A program made the translations under genes and the position numbers. A stretch of 64,000 nt of DNA. Source: Phallusia mammillata. Its lineage: Eukaryota; Chordata; Ascidiacea; Phlebobranchia; Ascidiidae. The stretch covers positions 1-64,000 of the forward strand of contig QLIY01000264.1 of the NCBI GenBank assembly GCA_003260075.1, in the 5' to 3' direction. Of the stretch, positions 24,101 to 34,540 are shown one piece after another. The notes under the pieces are model-generated. The model ran no database searches and had not been told where the DNA came from. It saw only the letters and a list, made by a program, of their open reading frames with translations. How positions within the stretch are numbered: the first letter of the stretch is position 1; the number at the start of each line of letters is the position of its first letter.

Positions 24101-26876
24101 TAAGGTTTCTACCTCACCTGAATCAGAAACATATCGCCGTGGATATTTCGTTCACACGAGATGTTTTCTCTTCCCACTAGGAGGCGCAATATAAACGAGG
24201 TGCTGTAGATGTTGTAGCAGATGGCAAGAAATATTATCGAGCGCTCAGGGTACCTGTCAAAAAGTCAATAAAAATGTAAATAGAAATAACAATAAAGCAA
24301 ATTTTACGACAGGACTGTAGTAAAAACAAAGCAGGTGCGTAATGGTTTCTCAGTAATATATATTCGGGGATAGGCACTCTTAATTTTTAGTGACAAGCAC
24401 TCGGAAACAAAACAGTAAAAAGCGGTGATATTTATTGAATAAAATTGTGGTTGCACCTAATACCCAACAGCCCCAAAACGCCTTGTTTAAACCATAGACC
24501 TGTCAATCAAACTTTCCGGTCAAAATGGACTTCTGAAAAACGATGAGGGTTCGGGCTCGAATTTCGGGTCCGCTTCCAACTCTGGTCTGCCAAGTGTTGT
24601 AATATCATACACATGTTTCTGTTATTTTGGAAAGCTATGAAATAGGCATGTGACCAAAACACAAAGTTACCACGCCCAATAATTGTTACATCGGAGAAAC
24701 TGTAACATTATCGCTTCTTAATTGGCAGAAAAAGTAACAACAGCGATTTTATCGTAGACAATTGCTATCCGTCGCCTGTCGTCGCAAATTATTACGCAAT
24801 TAGGGGGGGGGGGCATCGGAGAAACTGTAACATTATCGCTTCTCAATTGGCAGAAAAAGTAACAATAGCGTTTGTGACTTAGACAATTGCTATCCGTCGC
24901 CTGTCGTCGCAAATTATTACGCAATTACGGCGAATTAAATGTCGTTAGCAAAACAATGCATTAACCTGTTTCGCAACAATGGACACTGTTACGTGTTTTG
25001 ACGCGACAAAACAAAAGTGAATTTTAGGCGCCATTTTTCACCTGGATGAAGGGGGGGGGGACAAAACAATGCATTGACCTGTTTTGCAACAATGGACACT
25101 GCTACGTGTTTTGACGCGACAAAAACGAAAGTAAATTTTAGGCGCCATTTTTCACCTGGATGAATAAACACACTAAGTTGCGTATGTGCTAATAGAAGTT
25201 TTTGCTCTATTCACCACGAAAAAAACAAAACACAAGTATCTTTACACCCCCTGGTCGTATACATCGAACACAATTTCAAAACAAATTCTAAATGTTTATT
25301 GTTTTAAATATAATTGTGTTCTAATGCTTTAAGAACACAGCAAAGTCAATAGCATTTTCGTCAATCTAATGGGGATTTATAAAAAAAGGGTTTAAACTAG
25401 TAAGACTATCCTTTCTTCAGACAAACTAGTCTCAGAGTCAATTAAACGTATATTCACGAAAGTAGTATGGAATTAAAAACGTTATAAAGGCGGTTAATGA
25501 AATATGTCTACTCGGGATTAAGGTACACTTTCTCGAACCAGCAATAACATTCGTTATCAGAAATGTTAAACTGATATTTAGGTCTTACTTAAAGCGACTG
25601 GCGTCGGGGGGGGGGTAAACGGGTTAAAACTGCTAATAATGTTTCTAAAGTATATCGTGTATCAGACTATCCTTTCTTCCGACTAACTAGTCTCAGAGTC
25701 AATGAAACGTTTATTCACGAAAATAGGATGGAATTAAAAAAGTTATAAAGGTGGTTAATGAAACATGAGATTAAGGTACACTGCCTCGGACCGCAAGAAC
25801 ATTCGTTATCAGAAATGTAAAACTGATATTTAGGTCTTACTTAAAGCGACTGGGGGGGGGGGGTACACCCATCCATCTATCAGAGAAGTTCTTCTCTTCG
25901 ACGCTGAACATCCCCTGCTCGTATCCACATTTCCACACGCACCTGTCATCCTTTGTAAGCTTCATTTGCGGCGGTCTAAGTGAGCAATATATTGTTGGCA
26001 TATTTGCTCATAATTACATAATGTATACACTGTACAATATGTGTTGTTTAAGGTTAATGCCATACTCTTTCTTTATGCCCAGTATAAACTAAATTACAAA
26101 GTGTATTAATACAGATCAAATGCAGTTGCGTACACTGGCAATAAGTAATGCACTTATTGGGGTAACCAAGTTTGCATAAACTAGAACCGTACAGCAAATG
26201 CACAAAAACACCTACTTGCAATGGATGTCTTGTGGAAGATCATTTTTTTCGCCGGGTTTTTGGTTTTCATGTCCCGCCATGCACAAAGTTGGAGGCTGAT
26301 TGTCCGCGGGAAAATTAGAGCAGTTCAAACTGTCCGGCCATTCAAAGTCAAATGACTTCATAACAGGTCTGCAGGTGCGCTCTGGGGGGGGGGAGCGGGG
26401 AAATTGGAACAGTTCAAACTGTCGGGCCATTCAAAGTCAAATGACTTCATAACAGGTCTGCAGGTGCGCTCTACAGCCCTGCACATGCTCTCACACGGGC
26501 CTATTACAGTTTTAGCTTGCTCCGAGCACATAGGTGCATGTACAGCACACAGGAAAAATAACAGCTGACTTGAGCAGTTTGATTGTAAAAGCGGTTTATA
26601 TGAAGTCAATACCATGGCCGCCTCATTTTGTCTTTCGTTTCCCAGTCTGTTCGGCATGTACGTATAGTTGTACCCGATGCCTTGGCACTCTTTTATCTCC
26701 ATTTTCTCGCATTTAAATTCTTCCTGGTACATCCCGTGGATCTCCGAAGGCTGGACGACAAATTTTTCCGGCCGTCTGCGGGAGGATCGAGCCCCGACCA
26801 AATCGGACGGGATTAGGAGAACCGAAATCAGGCAAAATGTTACAAACGTAACCGATGTCCTGGTGGCAAGCGCCAT
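3791..26876 (-). CDS. FZD4: Frizzled-4-like Wnt receptor, nine exons visible, TM1 segment missing
   Basis: This is a seven-pass Wnt receptor. Exons on the minus strand are 26216-26876 (signal peptide and cysteine-rich domain; the ATG is at 26874-26876), 25864-25975 (CRD-TM1 linker, truncated), 24118-24253 (TM2), 23297-23408 (TM3), 12158-12264 (TM4), 11933-12081 (TM5), 7221-7358 (ICL3-TM6), 6671-6759 (TM7 entry) and 3791-4215 (TM7 end and tail). All intact junctions have GT/AG sites and matching phase. The CRD shows the CSSQL...FFLC, IGPC..MC and WPDSLNCS pattern closest to vertebrate FZD4. TM3 reads [20 protein letters not shown] and the tail begins KTMLTW, a KTxxxW Dishevelled site. The tail ends QHGIR, with no FZD4-type PDZ ligand. 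A 10-G spacer at 26384-26393 splits the CRD exon and repeats about 79 bases. Another at 25852-25863 cuts the linker exon, and TM1 is absent. The family is certain; the FZD4 subclass is probable. Confidence 0.93.
4202..6386. other. Duplicated Frizzled last-intron block split by G spacers
   Basis: 4202-5189 is repeated as 5200-6344 with small differences. The spacer at 5190-5199 marks the join, and a second spacer at 5838-5847 separates overlapping pieces of the second copy (the stretch from about 5690 is repeated from 5848). The first bases after 5199 repeat the start of the last Frizzled exon (GGTTTCTGGG on the minus strand) for only 14 coding bases. A gene finder could mistake that fragment for an exon. 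Confidence 0.8.
6205..6387 (+). repeat. pogo/Tigger-like MITE
   Basis: It starts CAGTAAACTTCGGTTAAACT and ends with the near-complement GGATTTACCGAAGTTAAA. The interior includes GATTTGTAACGTGGTAA and AATCGACATGGATTAA. This TIR style (CAGTAAACCTCGGTTAATCC) is typical of pogo-derived non-autonomous elements that insert at TA. A partial copy of the same locus from the other haplotype is at 5050-5189, cut by a spacer. Related copies are at 13925-14044, 14126-14675 and 16680-16850. Confidence 0.7.
6387..8536. other. Haplotype block holding the in-order Frizzled TM6 and TM7 exons
   Basis: This block aligns to 1-1913. It carries exons 7221-7358 and 6671-6759 in the right order between exon 11933-12081 and the last exon 3791-4215, so it is the copy used in the gene model. 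Spacers at 6514-6524 and 8013-8024 repeat about 120 and 110 bases of intron sequence. Confidence 0.8.
6826..6990 (+). repeat. tRNA-derived SINE-like repeat, haplotype copy
   Basis: Same locus as 318-480 on the other haplotype. The T-arm GTGGGTTCGAATCCCAC and the tail are preserved, with a few substitutions (for example GACC to GATA before GACTGATTCAG). It lies in the Frizzled intron between the TM7-entry and TM6 exons. Confidence 0.65.
9321..9398 (+). repeat. Two-copy direct repeat, about 39-base unit
   Basis: The unit ACGCTTTATAACATTTTAAC followed by GTTGCGAAGCTATTTC occurs twice in a row with one or two differences. No G spacer lies between the units, so unlike most local duplications here it looks genuine. 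Confidence 0.7.
10867..10913 (+). repeat. hAT-type element end, CAGTGGTTCTCAACC
   Basis: CAGTGGTTCTCAACCTTTT followed by GCGGACCGGT is the usual left end of a widespread hAT MITE group. The remainder is cut by the spacer at 10914-10923. GCGGACCG-rich sequence at 11550-11600 may be the far end of the same insertion. Confidence 0.5.
13138..13354 (+). repeat. hAT-type MITE with paired TIRs, CAGTGGTTCCCAACC family
   Basis: Left end CAGTGGTTCCCAACCGGGG and right end GGTTGGGAACCACTG are inverted repeats about 190 bases apart. The flanking octamers GGTTGGAT and GTTTAGAT agree at six of eight bases, consistent with a decayed 8-base hAT target duplication. Relatives are at 3545-3769, 19010-19210 and, inverted, 62567-62785. 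Confidence 0.75.
14126..14675 (+). repeat. pogo-like MITE with a nested insertion
   Basis: The outer element starts CAGTTAACCTCGGTTAACC and ends GGATTAACTGAGGTTAACTG. Near 14208 its interior is interrupted by GGCCCGTTTACACTATGCTT sequence. It resumes after the spacer (14570-14581) with ACTAATCGACATAGGTTAAT. The nested segment is at least 360 bases. It contains the single N (14480), so its true length is unknown. The first haplotype copy of the left half is at 13925-14044. Confidence 0.6.
14855..14985 (-). repeat. tRNA-derived SINE-like repeat, inverted copy
   Basis: On the minus strand this reads CATGGGTTCGAATCCCACCG, then CAGGCTAGATTTTTTTAGCC, and ends near GCTGATTCAGTATAAAG. This matches the 318-480 copy from the B-box onward, with substitutions. 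Upstream of the B-box the copies diverge. Confidence 0.65.
16680..16850 (+). repeat. pogo/Tigger-like MITE, complete
   Basis: It starts CAGTAAACCCCAGTTAAACC and ends GGATTAACGATGTTTACTG, an imperfect TIR pair enclosing about 170 bases, with TA directly after the right end. The interior matches 6205-6387. It lies in the large Frizzled intron. Confidence 0.75.
18124..18169 (+). other. 46-base G run
   Basis: Far longer than the 10-12 base spacers, and the flanks show no local duplication. It could be several concatenated spacers, a collapsed low-complexity repeat or a genuine G tract. The sequence alone does not decide. Confidence 0.7.
19010..19210 (+). repeat. hAT-type MITE, CAGTGGTTCCCAACC family (one end clear)
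   Basis: Left end TAGTGATTCCCAACCGGGG, then the family interior (GTGGTTTGTAAATGG, GGGAATATGATCTGT, AGCATCTGCTATG). The right TIR is not recognisable. Confidence 0.65.
21964..22252 (+). repeat. hAT-like MITE, CAGAGTTGTAAG family
   Basis: Left end CAGAGTTGTAAGTCGGGTC, right end GGGCCCGCTTAAAATTCTG, with an interior rich in CGGGCTT and GATTCGGGTTCGGGCT. Partial relatives are at about 16110-16230, 24490-24600, 33134-33403 (cut by a spacer) and 63855-63950. The assignment to hAT rests on end style only; no clear 8-base duplication is visible. Confidence 0.55.
23470..23665 (+). repeat. Interspersed repeat, unclassified
   Basis: The segment reading GTGTAGCTGATGTGGCCCTT, then CATATCACTGATGATGGCAT, then GTTTGAATAATAAATCATG recurs with changes at 11600-11744 and 11799-11930. 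Its upstream part (GACGCTTGTTTCGCACC) recurs at about 11318. No protein similarity or terminal structure was recognised. Confidence 0.45.
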
Positions 26877-27473
26877 GTTGTCGCTGTTTGACGAGAAGAT
26901 TTGCTAGCTTTGCTGTCAGTCGACTGTTTGAACAATATCAGCGTTCATGGGTATGATTTACGGCGTACACAACGAACTGTGCTTTGTATACCAGCAGTGT
27001 CGTTATTGAAATGAACACAGTTATTTCATCAGGTAAACTGCTTACAAAACACTGCTGAATACAAAATGAACACTGCTTTAAAAGTGCTATGCCATCGTTT
27101 GTAAATTTTATTTCATATAAAGTCTCACGAATACCAATGCCCTAAAAAATACAACCCTAAATTATAAGTTGATTACAACACAAGCTAAACCAGAACTAGT
27201 TCAACTTGAAGGTACATGACCACAGCTTTACATATATCTGCAATCTGAATTTTGATGACTGAGCAAAACCCAACTAAACTTGTATTTGACTATTTCTTAT
27301 CGCTGTCCTACATGCCCAAAACGCTGCGGTTTACGCAAGTACATGCACCAAGCACCTGAAGAAAAGGGGGGGGGGTCATCGTTTGTAAATTTTATTTCAT
27401 ATAAAGTCTCACGAATAACAATGCTCTAAAAAATACAACCCTAAATTATAAGTTGATTACAACACAAGCTAAA

Positions 27474-27509
<36 letters not shown>
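27474..27509 (+). other. 36-base G run
   Basis: It follows the second copy of a local haplotype duplication (27090-27190 repeated at 27376-27473) and leads into unrelated sequence. It probably represents a join with several stacked spacers or a missing contig. Confidence 0.65.
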
Positions 27510-27512
<3 letters not shown>

Positions 27513-30500
27513 GCGGTTTTAATACGCAGCTTGTCTGAATAGAAAACGGCTGGATAGTAAAAAACGTCTCGACAGAAAACGAGTTAAAATTTTACAGCGT
27601 TTTGCCAGGCGAGTACATTGTGCGCTTGGCCGTAACCTGGTACTGAATTGAAACTTGGTGGTTTCGTTGAAATTGGCTCTTAAACAAAATTATTGCAATA
27701 AAGTTAGTCATTAGGTGGGCTTGGGTGAATATACAGTTTACACCGACATCACAATGCACTGTATAATAGGAGATTAATTTCCCCTATTCTGTCCATTGCC
27801 ATTTAAAATGTTTTCTGTCTCGCAGTTTTTGCCCTTAAATGACTGGATTGCATAAACATAATGATATAACTGCTTTTAAACCCTTTACAGATTTAAGTTA
27901 GTCTACTGCTTGAAACAAAAAGCAAGTAATACTTTCTTTCACTACATACCAATATGTTCAATCCATTACATGATTTGTTGTCCAGCATCTACAGACAAAA
28001 CACTTTTCTACCCAAACATGTTTACCAGATGACATACAAGTCCAACTAAAAAAGGGCATGTCAATCTACAATTCTACACAGAAAGACAGCTCTTCAGGAA
28101 AGACTTGACTCACATAACGTCCCTAAACTAATCCCTGCTTGCTAATTGACAACCACAAGTCTCGATTCTCTGTAGGGCCGCTGTTCAAACAAGGACTTTA
28201 ATTAAAAAGCATCTTCCTACAGTACAAGGCATGCCATGGGTGCCAAGTGAATCTTGTTGTCTCCCCTTAAGAACATCCCTTTGTACCGTAAGAATGCACA
28301 TAATGCCGAAACGAGTGGGGGGGGGGTCTACGCGCTTCCAGCGAAAACAAGAACATCCCTTTGTACCGTAAGAATGCACATAATGCCGAAACGAGTGGGG
28401 GGGGGGGCGCGCTGCCAAAGACAATAGGACTGTTTTGAAAATGAAATTGGCTTCGACTTTTCATCATTTTGGCGAAAAGCTGACTTTGGTTCGCCTTAGC
28501 TAATAAACAAAACTGGTATACTGTTTAGTTTTAATGCTTTTCTAAACTACTAGAAAGTAGAAACCAAATAAATATTTATCAATTTTAAAAACATGTCATT
28601 TTGGTAAGCACTGTTAATTAAGGACTGGTAATAGCCTGTCCTATCTCCAAGACTCGAACAGTCCAACTGCCGGGGGGGGGGTCATGCGTGACGTCCTGGC
28701 GCGCTGCCAAAGACAATAGGACTGTTTTGAAAATAAATTGCCTTCGACCGCTTTTTCACCATTTTGGCGAAAGTCTAACTTCAGTTTACTTTAGCTAACA
28801 AACAAAACTGCTATCCTTTGTTTTATATGCTTTTCCAAACTTACCAGTTTTGAACACTTTCCAATTTGGAAAATATGTCATTTTGGTAAGCACTGTTAAT
28901 TAAGAACTGGTAATAGCCTGTCCTATCTCCAAGACTCGAACAGTCCAACTGCCAAAACAACTTTCTCTTTGCCCGAAACTGGTTTACATAAACCCTAAGC
29001 AAAGTACAACTGGTAATACAGGCGTGTGTGATTTTTCTCTCTGGTATTTAACTCAAAATTTCCAGTCGACTGGAGCGAAGCTTTTCGCCAGGGCTCATCG
29101 TGTGATCAAAGGGCCGAAGCCGAACTGGGCTTGAAGCTCGTATTAGAAGCCCCGAAAACGGTTTAGTCTTATCTTGAGCACGCCCGCTGGCCGGGATGAA
29201 AGTCAGGCTTCTGATTCTGAGTCAGTTAAGAAAATAGGTGAAGATGTTAAAAAATATATACACAGATTTGGAATAAAATACACATCGAAATTTGGCGTTT
29301 TCCAAAAAATGTTGTTGACACAAAACTTTAAATGCTCGCGCTAAAGTTGGGAAATGAAAGAAGCCCATCTTTCTACTTTTCAACATAACGTTTATGCACA
29401 ACAACAGTTTTCGCCGATTTTTACATATCCTAAAAATAACATAAGAATGCTGTCAAAGAAGGGAAATAACCTAAAGTCCTACGCTAAAAGTAAAGAAGAT
29501 TAGCCTGTTCCTTACACTTTCAGTTTCCTTGTGCAGCTAACAGCTTGAACGACTATAATTTTCAGACGGTAAAATTCCGCCAACAACGGGCGGTATATAC
29601 GACCCACAGCGGCAAGTGAATATGGTCTGTAAACTGAAGATTTTTTTATCTAAGGGACGAAAAAACTGGTGTACTGGTGCATGAAGCGGGTGACAGGCCA
29701 CTCTTGTTGAGCTAGAAACTGAAATGAGACGACTGCATTCACCCAAATCTGTCGGTGCAAAAGATAAGAGCAAGCATAAAATGTTTGCTCGCTAAAATGT
29801 ATTACTGATAGCAGGTTTTAAGTGGTTAACGTTTAATGTTTTGCAAATAACACGCCACAAGAGGTTTACAAAACGAATTATTTGCCTTGATGCTAAAAAG
29901 TAAGCAATACATACACAAGCTATAAAATGCGTTATACCTACAACTGCTGCGTTTTTACTGGAATGCTACAAAACCTAAACACGATTTTATCGGAAGTTGC
30001 CTGTGTTATACCAAGTAAACGTCTTTCTGCGACAGCTTGTACAAATATAAACACTAAAGCATTTTGTATTTGCAGTTGCACCTAATTCGTTTCCACCTTT
30101 CCTGCTTTATAAAACGCAAAACATCCTCTACTAATCAAAGTTTAGTTGCCGAAAGTAGAGATAAGAAGCGTTTGATGTGAACGCAGACCGAAGTCTTCGC
30201 ATACACCCTTCAAAACTTTGTCGTGTTATTTCAGATGCTGTCTTTATCACATGTACAACAACTTTCTTATTCAAACATCAAGCCCAGATCGCATCTCTGA
30301 CCTATCGTCCGTTCAGTCAACGCATTCCTCCTACTAGGGCCTGTATGTCAGTTTGCTTGGCTAGATAGCGTTTTCGTAAACACAGATTTTTACCTAAACA
30401 CATCTGACTGGTTACTGTACGTTGCTAAAACAATAACTTGCCTAAACTTTTTGCTTGCAATGCCAATGCTACATTATTACATAACAATCAGCATTTGGAA

Positions 30501-33133
30501 CAAAGAACGTTTTTGTTGAAGGTGTACTTGTTTAGACTTGAAATTGGAAACCCAAATTAAAACTGAATTTCTTTAGCAAAAGCGCAGACAGGTTGCTTTT
30601 ACTGGGGGGGGGGAAAGGTGTACTTGTTTAGACTTGAAATTGGAAACCCAAATTAAAACTATTAAAACTGAATTTCTTTAGCAAAAGCGCAGACAGGTTG
30701 CTTTTACTATAAACTAGTTTGTCACCACTGCAAGTCGCCTTTATAAGATGTAGTTTAATTGTTAAAAAACGTCTGCAACTGTCACTTAAGAGAAATGTCA
30801 AGTACTATTTAGGGCTTGCAGAAATTGTCTAGAGTCGCATTTTGGCTGTAGACAGTCAAATCGAAAATCCTTCACTAAGCGAAATTGGCACTTATATCAG
30901 AGTACAAGCAGAGCAACGACTGTCGCCTAATAGCTGTTCAGCATTGGCATGAATTCAAACACAGATCAGCGAAGGAATTGTTTGTCAAGCACCAATGTTT
31001 ACCGACTGTACACAAAAGCGCCCCGCGCCAAATAAAGAATAAACCAATTTCCGATGCCTGCGTTCTCCCAAAGACCAACAGGAATGATAAATTAGCAGTC
31101 GTCATCCACGAGTCGGCTATACCTCCCACATGGAGATTTTTAAACAGGGTTTGGGTAGAAATTAGCCTAGGAATCTTAAACAGGTTTACTGTAATATGCC
31201 AATGCTGGTTTTAAATGGTTGTTTTGCAACTAAAACTGATATTATTTTCGAACATGTGACGTTAAGTTTTTAGTAACCGAATTACACATTTAAAAAACAA
31301 AATCTATAAGAGAAAAAGGCCAAAAGTTAATAAAAATCAAGGGGGGGGGGGGTTTACTGTAATATGCCAATGCTGGTTTTAAATTGTTGTTTTGCAACTA
31401 AAACTGATATTATTTTCGAACATGCGACGTTAAGTTTTTAGTAACCGAATTACACTTTTAAAAACAAAATCTATAAGAGAAAAAGGCCAAAAGTTAATAA
31501 AAATCAAATCAATATGAATCTAAAGTTTAAGCAAGATTAAAGCAATTTTATTTTGGTATTTTTTGTGACTAAAATACTAAACTATCTGTTCATTTGAGTC
31601 CACTCGCGTTTTTGCTTCGCAGAGCCGATTATTGGACATTAAACAAACCGGCTTGACACGTCTTCGTAAATTACGGCTTGACAAACATACGCTAGATTTA
31701 ACCTCGCCCAATTTTTGCTGTTTGTTTTCAAACTCTTAAATTTGTTTTAGCTGTAAAAGCACAGAAGTCAAGAAGTATGTTGTTAACACACTATATTGTA
31801 CGTTGATTGTGCCACGGGCACTTTAAAAGTGTGTGATTTTTTTAGGGGGGGGGGCCTAGCGGAAGTTTTTTTTTTGCTACAAAACAGTGATAACACAGTT
31901 AAACCTTCTATATAGAAATATTGCTTATATTTTGCTCATGTTAGACAGGCTAGTTTTTGGTAACGGCCTCCAAAAGAAACTAGGGGGGGGGGCCCAATTT
32001 TTGTAGTTTGTTTTCAAACTCTTAAATTTGTTTTAGCTGTAAAAGCACTGAAGTCAAGAAGTATGTTGTTAATACACTATATTGTATGTTGATTGTGCCA
32101 CGGGCACTTTAAAAGTGTGTGATTTTTTTAATTAAAGTAGGTATTTAGGAAGTGCATTTTGTAGACGTTAAAATATCGATGTTACGTTTGGGGTAAAAAA
32201 CAAGGGTATACCTTACTGTTTGCCAAATACCTACTATAAATCTCAGTTGTGTAACAATGTGGATATTTTTGTGCATGCTTTTGTAAAGTTTGATAATAAG
32301 GGCACTGTGCCATCTAGCGGATGTTTGTTTTTGCTACAAAACAGTGATAACACAGTTAAACCTTCTATTTAGAAATATTGCTTATATTTTGCTCATGTTA
32401 GACAGGCTAGTTTTTGCTAACGGCCTTCAAAAGAAACTAAATGAGATTGAGTTTCTGTAAATCGTAAAAGAGCCTAAATATTTTAACTACTCGCTTAAAA
32501 AAGTAATAAAGAAGACCGAACAAAAGAATATGTGATGTTAACGAGCTTAATAAATTCTTGACGAGAATTGCGCTATCCAAAAAATATGTTTGTAAAAGCT
32601 AATATAAAGTCATAAAGGTATTTTATTAGCGTGCTAATTCCCTAAGAACCAACTAAGCTAGCTGATTTTTATGTCACCGTAAACTGTTGTGACGTCATAG
32701 CTTAAGTGTAAATATTTGTTGTAAACTCCAATAGGTAAATATACAAGTAAGCAGGTTTAACAAAGCGATTTTTTTAGGTTTTCCTGCCTTTAAATCAGTC
32801 AAGTAACTCAATAAAGTGGGTGGAGCAAGGGCGGGGCCACAATAAATTACAAGATTCTGAATGTTTGCCAACGCACAATATTTTTGAGTTTTTAGGCTAG
32901 AAAAATCGGTGTGTCGTGTAAAACAGACTTTAAACTGTTTGTGTGTCATCAGCAAAAAATACGGGACCCCTGACGTATTTTGCTTGATAGTTACAAAACG
33001 TCTTTCAGAAAAACATAGCTTTGACTGTCTTTATAAATCGAATTTGAAAAGCGAAATAAATCGAAAAGCAGGTGTTGTAAAAATAATATCCTAATGACCA
33101 TAAAATGTACGTCGCCCTCGATTTTAAGCCGCA

Positions 33134-33403
33134 CCAGAGTTGTGAGTCGGTAAAAACGGGCTTGATTCGGGCCTGACTTTACACTCTGTCTCAGTATTTT
33201 GTTGAATAAATTTAACCAGCGAAGTAGGCAGTTGCTGGGCCTGAGCTAATGTCAAACAGCCATAAAAAGCTTAGTTTAAGACCAATTGTCTATTGTGTTT
33301 GTTGTCTTGGTATTTCCTGAGGATTTAATGTATAGGCCTGTCAATCAAACTTTCGGGCCTAAACAGGCTTCTCAATAACGATTCGGGTTCGGGCTCCAAT
33401 TTC
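33134..33403 (+). repeat. hAT-like MITE, CAGAGTTGTGAG, truncated at a spacer
   Basis: It starts CAGAGTTGTGAGTCGG and follows the 21964-22252 interior (CGGGCTTGATTC, ACCAGCGAAGTAGGCAG, CCTGTCAATCAAACTTTCGG, GATTCGGGTTCGGGCT). It stops at the spacer 33404-33414 before the right terminus. Confidence 0.6.
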
Positions 33404-34540
33404 GGGGGGGGGGGCTAGTACAAACCATGGGTCTTGTATGTACCGCGAGAGGCATTTGTTCTCTACCCGGTCAAACTCTCTCAGACAATTAGAAAACAAA
33501 CAGATACAAGATGCTTCTGTTTAAAATGGATGCCTCACTTTGCTCACTAGATGGCGCTCGGACATATATATATGTTAAGTGGTGCTGACTCCTGGATTGT
33601 GAATGAATCAGGTTTTGTGTGTTTTTCTTGCCACTTTTCGCACCATCACATCAGACATCAGTATCGATCGACCAACGAGTAAAGCAGGTTATTTGAGTCT
33701 CTTACGACTAACACTTAAAAGAAAAAAGAAACGTTTGAAAGGTTGAAAAGGAAAATTATCGGACAGATTTGCACCTGGGGGGGGGGCCAACGAGTAAAGC
33801 AGGTTATTTGAATCTCTTACGACTAACACTTAAAAGAAAAAAAAAACGTTTGAAAGGTTGAAAAGGAAAATTATCGGACAGATTTGCACCTTGCATTACA
33901 GCTGTTTAGATCGTTGCATTTTTGGCGGCAACATCATACTTTCATGACTTTGACCCAACACCGAACCTTATCTATATTTTTGCACTTTATCTGTTTCCTG
34001 GATGTCTGTTGTGCATTATTAATTTTTAATACTTGTATCCCACTGCTTTTGTCATACTGTACATACTCTCGCAACGATTTCGGTGCATTACTCTTATGAT
34101 GCCAATCGCGCTGGTGGGTTCTTTACCTAACAACGATTATTTGGTAAACATTTACACCAGTTGGAAGCAAACCTTTAATGAAAGGTAGAATAACGTTTCG
34201 CCAAAACATGCCTGAAGTGGTATTTGCAGTAAGCTGTATCCTTCAATAGCCAGAGCAATGACAAGTCCATACCATCTAGGAGGGTAAAGCTTGGCAAAAG
34301 TTTATTGCACGTTAAACACTCCATCATTGACAATTACATATTCTCAGGCCCACCATACCTGAACAAGAACAAAGCAACCACTTTGAAAGAAACTGTAAGG
34401 AGTATGAGAGCACTAAATACATAATGCAAAGGTTTTCAAATAACCGACACTTTATAGGGTGATTGCCTGCTTCATCAAAGCATTGTATTTTAGACGACTT
34501 AGGGTCTCACCCCACTACAGAATTTTTTTATCTTTTAAAC

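Larger units (their letters stand above)
26877..34540. other. Intergenic region upstream of Frizzled and downstream of RABL3
   Basis: No exon or RNA gene was recognised on either strand. It must contain the Frizzled promoter near 26880-27000, but I see no clear core element. It holds eleven G spacers with local haplotype duplications (for example 28242-28407 and 31341-31530), the 36-base G run and a partial hAT-like repeat at 33134-33403. Confidence 0.55.

Noticed and set aside
30885..31214. A 109-residue plus-strand frame in the intergenic region.
   Set aside because: No family motif, no splice context, and the neighbouring sequence is duplicated around a spacer. It is likely a chance frame.
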